From Bacteroidota bacterium (GTDB lineage: Bacteria > Bacteroidota > Bacteroidia > Bacteroidales > Porphyromonadaceae), in NCBI GenBank assembly GCA_023396255.1, contig JAEWWU010000022.1, positions 1 through 8,596 on the forward strand: DNA of 8,596 nt. The letters run 5' to 3'. The position numbers and the translations under genes were made by a program. The notes beneath the pieces were generated by a model, which did no database searches, was not told where the DNA came from, and saw nothing but the letters and a program-made list of their open reading frames with translations. Numbering within the stretch: the first letter of the stretch is position 1; each line of letters starts with the position of its first letter. Below, piece by piece: positions 5,469 to 8,596 of this stretch.

Positions 5469-7667
5469 ATGAAAACCTATTTTATGAGAGGCTCCGTAGG
5501 GCTTTTCTTCCTATGCCTTACCCTTTTTTCGGCAGTAGCACAGCTGCCGGTTCGTGGAAAAATTGTGAACGAAAAAGGGCAGGGCATTCCCTATGCTGGG
5601 GTATCGGTGATTGGAACCTTTGATGGGGCATCTGCAGATAGTCTTGGTGGATTTTTCTTTACCACTCGTAGCTCGATTCCGATAATTTTGGTGGCTTCGC
5701 ACTTGAATTATATTTCGGATACTTTGCAAATAAATCGGGTGGAGCAGTTGGATAAGTTGCGGTTTGTACTTCGCGAAAGTAACCCTATAGCGTTGGACGA
5801 AGTAGTGGTGAGTGTTTCATCTTTCGGGGTCGGAGAAAGACAGAAGCAAACTATACTCAAGGCTTTGGATATTTATACCAATCCTTCGGGTAATGGCGAT
5901 TTGGCTCTCGGAATGCGCCAAATTCCCGGCTTACAGGATGTGGGGGATCGAGAGGGATTTTTTGTGCGCGGTGGCGATGCCTACGAAACGGCCGTGCATA
6001 TTGAGGGTGTTCGCATCCGACATTTCTTTGGACAGAGTCATCCCAACGCTCCGGCTCGAAGCCGTTATCCTGCCGGGATGTTCAGTGGTCTTTCACTTGC
6101 CACAGGAGGTTATGGTGTGGAAAGTGGAGGTGCGCTTAGCGGGGTGCTTCGGCTGCGTTTGTCCGGGCAATCTTCCTCTTTGTTCAGTTTGGGCATTTCT
6201 CCCCTCTTTTGGAGCGCAGGGAATGGTTGGCTGTCACCGAATCGGCAATGCTATGTAGAGCAAACATTGAGTTATTCCAACGCTGCTTATGTGAAGTGGC
6301 AGCTCAAACCTGAACAAGAATTGGTAGGAGCCAATGACGGGTGGGGCTACACGGCTCGGATGCTGTATGCTCCGTCCGAACGCGATGAAGTCAAATCGTT
6401 GGTTTTGTTGAATTACGACCGATTGGGCAGTAGGTACGATGTACCCGAAAGCTTCGAGTCCAAAGCCGTATATGAGGGAAAAGACAGTTATGTTTTTGCT
6501 ATGCTTCATTGGTCGCGACAGATAGCATCGAGACGCTCGTTGATCGTTTCTTCCGGTTATGAATATCATCGAACTTTAGGGCAGGAGCGCATAGCAGCAC
6601 AAAGCCTGTGGGGGCGAAGGGCGAAAGACCACAATGCTCAAGCTCATATTCGTATGCAAGCCCGAAGAGATCGAGTAAGTTATCAGTACGGAGTTGATTA
6701 TTATTACCGCTATTATCGTTGGTTGAATACCGAAAAACCGCCAATACAGTACCCGGAAATAGCGGCCTATACGGAGTTGTCTGTCAATCCGTGGCGTAGT
6801 GCGGGTATTACCGCCGGGTTGCGTGCCGAGTATGTCAATGGGGCAGTGAAACGGTGGGTGTTTTTGCCTCGGGTAGACTTTACTCAGAAACTGTGGCGTG
6901 GTCATTCCGTTACGCTGGATGTCGGCAGATATGCAGCTTGGGATGAGCAGTATATCCAGTTGTTCGGTATATTTCCCGATGAGAGAAATCTATCCGATCA
7001 GTATAATCTGACTTATGAATGGAGACCTCGTAAAACTCAAGTTCTGCGTTTGCAACTTTATGACAAAGAGTATCGGCGGATTTCGCGCTACTCTGAAGGG
7101 CAATTGAATAACAAGGGAAAAGGATATGCACGTGGTTTGGATTTCTTTTGGAAAGCCGAAGGGCTGATCCCGAATGTGGAGCATCGGCTTTCATATTCTT
7201 ATGCCGATGTACGGCGCACATCGCTATACTCCGCACAGATGGAGCAACCTGATTTCGTCGCTCGGCATACCGCTTCAGTCGTATTCAAATATTGGTGTGC
7301 ACCTATTGCTTCGCTTTTCAATCTTTCTGCCACGTGGCGCACCGGAATGAGTTACCACGACCCTAATCTTGGAGGAACGGCTTATATGAACGCTCGTACT
7401 CCTTCGAATTGGAATATGAGTGTGTCTTATAATTATCCATTCAAACGGGGCCAATGGTCCGGTGTGTTGGTGCTTAGTGCACATAACCTCTTTAATTCCA
7501 ACCCCACATACGGTTTTCGTTTTGCTCGTCTTCCGGTGAATGGCGTCTATCCATCCGTGCGCATCAGTTCTCCATACCCGCAGTTTTATATGATAAGCCT
7601 GTTTCTGAACATAGGAGTGGATCGCAGAAAAGAAATAATGAATACTGATCTAAAATTGGATAACTGA
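5469..7667 (+). CDS. TonB-dependent outer-membrane receptor with CarboxypepD_reg-like N-terminal domain
   Basis: Protein of 732 residues predicted to form an outer-membrane beta barrel gated by a plug and energised by TonB-ExbBD. Domains in order: signal peptide 1-24, with cleavage at A-V-A before Gln25; a CarboxypepD_reg-like beta-sandwich (about 27-103, starting VRGKIVNEKGQGIPYAGVSV); a TonB-box-like LDEVVV (109-114); a plug (about 125-230) with QIPGLQDV (151-158), GFFVRGGDAYETAVHIEGV (163-181) and GGYGVESGGALSGVLRLRL (213-231); and a barrel of alternating aromatic strands to about 717. The barrel is fairly compact for this superfamily, and a charged tail follows the last predicted strand. 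No SusD partner is present, so this is not a standard glycan-utilisation pair; the ligand (metal, haem, peptide or other) cannot be read from sequence. It lies 23 bp after the regulator and overlaps the next gene by 1 nt. The ATG at 5469 gives a good signal peptide; Met6 (5484) would also work. Confidence 0.9.
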   Translation: MKTYFMRGSVGLFFLCLTLFSAVAQLPVRGKIVNEKGQGIPYAGVSVIGTFDGASADSLGGFFFTTRSSIPIILVASHLNYISDTLQINRVEQLDKLRFVLRESNPIALDEVVVSVSSFGVGERQKQTILKALDIYTNPSGNGDLALGMRQIPGLQDVGDREGFFVRGGDAYETAVHIEGVRIRHFFGQSHPNAPARSRYPAGMFSGLSLATGGYGVESGGALSGVLRLRLSGQSSSLFSLGISPLFWSAGNGWLSPNRQCYVEQTLSYSNAAYVKWQLKPEQELVGANDGWGYTARMLYAPSERDEVKSLVLLNYDRLGSRYDVPESFESKAVYEGKDSYVFAMLHWSRQIASRRSLIVSSGYEYHRTLGQERIAAQSLWGRRAKDHNAQAHIRMQARRDRVSYQYGVDYYYRYYRWLNTEKPPIQYPEIAAYTELSVNPWRSAGITAGLRAEYVNGAVKRWVFLPRVDFTQKLWRGHSVTLDVGRYAAWDEQYIQLFGIFPDERNLSDQYNLTYEWRPRKTQVLRLQLYDKEYRRISRYSEGQLNNKGKGYARGLDFFWKAEGLIPNVEHRLSYSYADVRRTSLYSAQMEQPDFVARHTASVVFKYWCAPIASLFNLSATWRTGMSYHDPNLGGTAYMNARTPSNWNMSVSYNYPFKRGQWSGVLVLSAHNLFNSNPTYGFRFARLPVNGVYPSVRISSPYPQFYMISLFLNIGVDRRKEIMNTDLKLDN

Positions 7668-8314
7668 TGAAACTAAATCGAATTACTACCCTTATCATTG
7701 GCTTGATGGTTGTGGGCTTGCAGATGTGGTCCCTCCAAGCTCAAGGTCTTAACGGGTATGACCGTTTGATGAATGAAAAAGTAAGCCTCTTGGATAAGAC
7801 AGACGTAGAGGATTGGCTGCCCATAGTGGCCGAATTCGACCGCATTGCGCAAGTGCCACAATCCGATTGGATGGCTGCGTACTACGCCGCATACGGTCGC
7901 GCAATTATAGCTATGTGGCAACCTGAACGAGCCGATGAGCTATGTGCCGATGCCGAACGTTTCCTGCAAGAGGCCGAGCGGAAGCAGGGCGATACTTCGG
8001 AGATAGCCTGTCTGCGCAGTCTTATGGCTACAGCAAGATTCATTGTCAACCCTCAAGAACGTTGGATGCAATGGGGTGCAGAAGCAGATCGGCAACTGGA
8101 GATAGCTTTGAAGCACAACGACAGCAATCCGCGTATTTATTTTCTGCGTGGTCAAATGCTGATGAATACTCCTGAGTCTTTCGGGGGAAGTAAAACCAAA
8201 GCTAAACTCTGTTTGGAACATAGTGTGGAGTTATACGATGCGGTGATCGTGCAACCGATCTATGCACCTCACTGGGGAGAAAAACAGGCACGAGAACTGG
8301 TCAAGAAGATGTGA
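7667..8314 (+). CDS. Periplasmic helical-repeat (TPR-like) protein encoded with the receptor
   Basis: Protein of 215 residues with a signal peptide 1-25 (hydrophobic 6-19, cleavage after L-Q-A before Gln26). There is no lipobox Cys, so it is predicted to be soluble in the periplasm. The mature part is alpha-helical, with repeated helix pairs rich in Ala/Leu/Tyr (about 45-105, 111-150 and 154-213), consistent with TPR or Sel1-like repeats. A conserved-looking C-terminal block, NPRIYFLRGQML (154-165), NTPESFGGSKTKAK (167-180) and P-H-W-G (201-204), resembles small unnamed Bacteroidota proteins that I recall having similar P-E-x-F-G-G-x-K and P-x-W-G motifs. Its ATG shares one base with the receptor TGA (TGATG), a strong sign of translational coupling and possibly a physical partnership. 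It may act as a periplasmic adaptor for the imported ligand or the receptor's plug. No enzyme motif is seen. Confidence 0.85.
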   Translation: MKLNRITTLIIGLMVVGLQMWSLQAQGLNGYDRLMNEKVSLLDKTDVEDWLPIVAEFDRIAQVPQSDWMAAYYAAYGRAIIAMWQPERADELCADAERFLQEAERKQGDTSEIACLRSLMATARFIVNPQERWMQWGAEADRQLEIALKHNDSNPRIYFLRGQMLMNTPESFGGSKTKAKLCLEHSVELYDAVIVQPIYAPHWGEKQARELVKKM

Positions 8315-8513
8315 TTAGGGGCTATATTGAAACCCCAACACTTTTAATCTGAGGTCTGATCAGTGCTGTCCTTACAGAACTTGTTTTCTTTGAGGGTATG
8401 TATGATTCAACAGTAGCAGAGAAAGCTCTGAGTAAAGATTAGAGACCGAAGTAAATTCGATATACCAATAAATTGTGCTATAACAACAGATTCGCTACAT
8501 TAGCTTACTGGAT
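8315..8513. other. AT-rich intergenic segment with weak hairpins
   Basis: No gene was found. GGGG (8318-8321) and CCCC (8333-8336) could form a weak stem just after the last stop, followed by CACTTTTAATC; this may be a poor terminator for the operon. CTGATCAG (8356-8363) is a perfect 8-bp palindrome. CAGAG/CTCTG (8417-8421 and 8426-8430) closes a 4-nt loop. None is strong enough for a specific call, and no match to the Bacteroidota promoter consensus was noticed on the plus strand. Confidence 0.4.
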
Positions 8514-8590
8514 TTTTACGCTCGTCGGGACGGGTGGTCCCGCCCCTTGGCGCTGGCCGCTCCCCGACCGATGAGTTTGAAAGCGTAAAA
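8514..8590. repeat. GC-rich palindromic block bounded by 9-bp inverted arms
   Basis: TTTTACGCT (8514-8522) and AGCGTAAAA (8582-8590) are perfect 9-bp inverted arms. Between them the 50 bases from 8521 to 8570 are 80% G+C (40 of 50), against about 32% in the 60 bases just before. Nested pairings exist: CGGGAC/GTCCCG (8526-8531 and 8537-8542, 5-nt loop), GTCGGG/CCCGAC (8524-8529 and 8563-8568, competing with the first), and GGC/GCC at 8549-8558. There is no open reading frame of note. This looks like a compact mobile or dispersed repeat, or a structured RNA or terminator-like element. Confidence 0.6.
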
Positions 8591-8596
8591 TAATCT

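Noticed and set aside
5812..7484. Frames of 60-150 codons on both strands within the TonB receptor gene
   Set aside because: The receptor frame has continuous recognisable domains across this range; the alternatives are out-of-frame shadows.
8318..8336. Intrinsic terminator after the last gene
   Set aside because: The GGGG/CCCC stem is only 4 bp with an 11-nt loop and only a short T-run nearby, so it was not called as a terminator and is mentioned only within the intergenic entry.
1..8596. CRISPR arrays, tRNA or rRNA genes
   Set aside because: No regularly spaced direct repeats, cloverleaf-like segments or conserved rRNA stretches were seen on reading either strand.

Overview
The window looks like Bacteroidales chromosome, most like Porphyromonas. 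The main reasons are: a full-length type IX secretion lipoprotein of the PorW/SprE family; two intergenic promoters that fit the Bacteroidota consensus TTTG-N19-21-TAnnTTTG; almost no Shine-Dalgarno sites; two secreted proteins whose predicted mature N-terminus is Gln, as is usual for this phylum; and a SusC/CarboxypepD_reg-type TonB-dependent receptor. The genus is inferred and the species cannot be fixed from this sequence alone.

Left part, minus strand (1-4026). Reading in transcription order, a promoter at 4031-4063 drives a small membrane-anchored protein with a four-cysteine cluster (3568-4026). After 52 bp comes porW (129-3515), an outer-membrane lipoprotein needed for type IX secretion. 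Two bases past the porW stop codon the sequence changes character: a TGT-starting segment leads to the first 19 codons of another minus-strand gene that leaves the window. It may be the end of an insertion sequence.

Middle (4027-4574). This is a divergent intergenic region of about 550 bp. It holds the two opposing promoters, a striking set of GTTCCCT/AGGGAAC inverted repeats that can form two mutually exclusive hairpins, and about 250 bp of unexplained sequence with several short palindromes that could be a remnant of a miniature element.

Right part, plus strand (4575-8314). Four tightly packed genes form one likely operon: a six-helix inner-membrane protein, a small winged-helix (HTH_34) regulator overlapping it by 8 nt, a TonB-dependent outer-membrane receptor 23 bp later, and a periplasmic helical-repeat (TPR-like) protein overlapping the receptor by 1 nt. 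The arrangement suggests a self-regulated import or envelope-sensing module. No substrate is apparent. This is the least described system in the window.

Right edge (8315-8596). About 200 bp of AT-rich sequence without a gene is followed by a sharply bounded, about 80% G+C block flanked by 9-bp inverted arms. It looks like a dispersed palindromic repeat or a structured RNA. No rRNA, tRNA or CRISPR array was seen.
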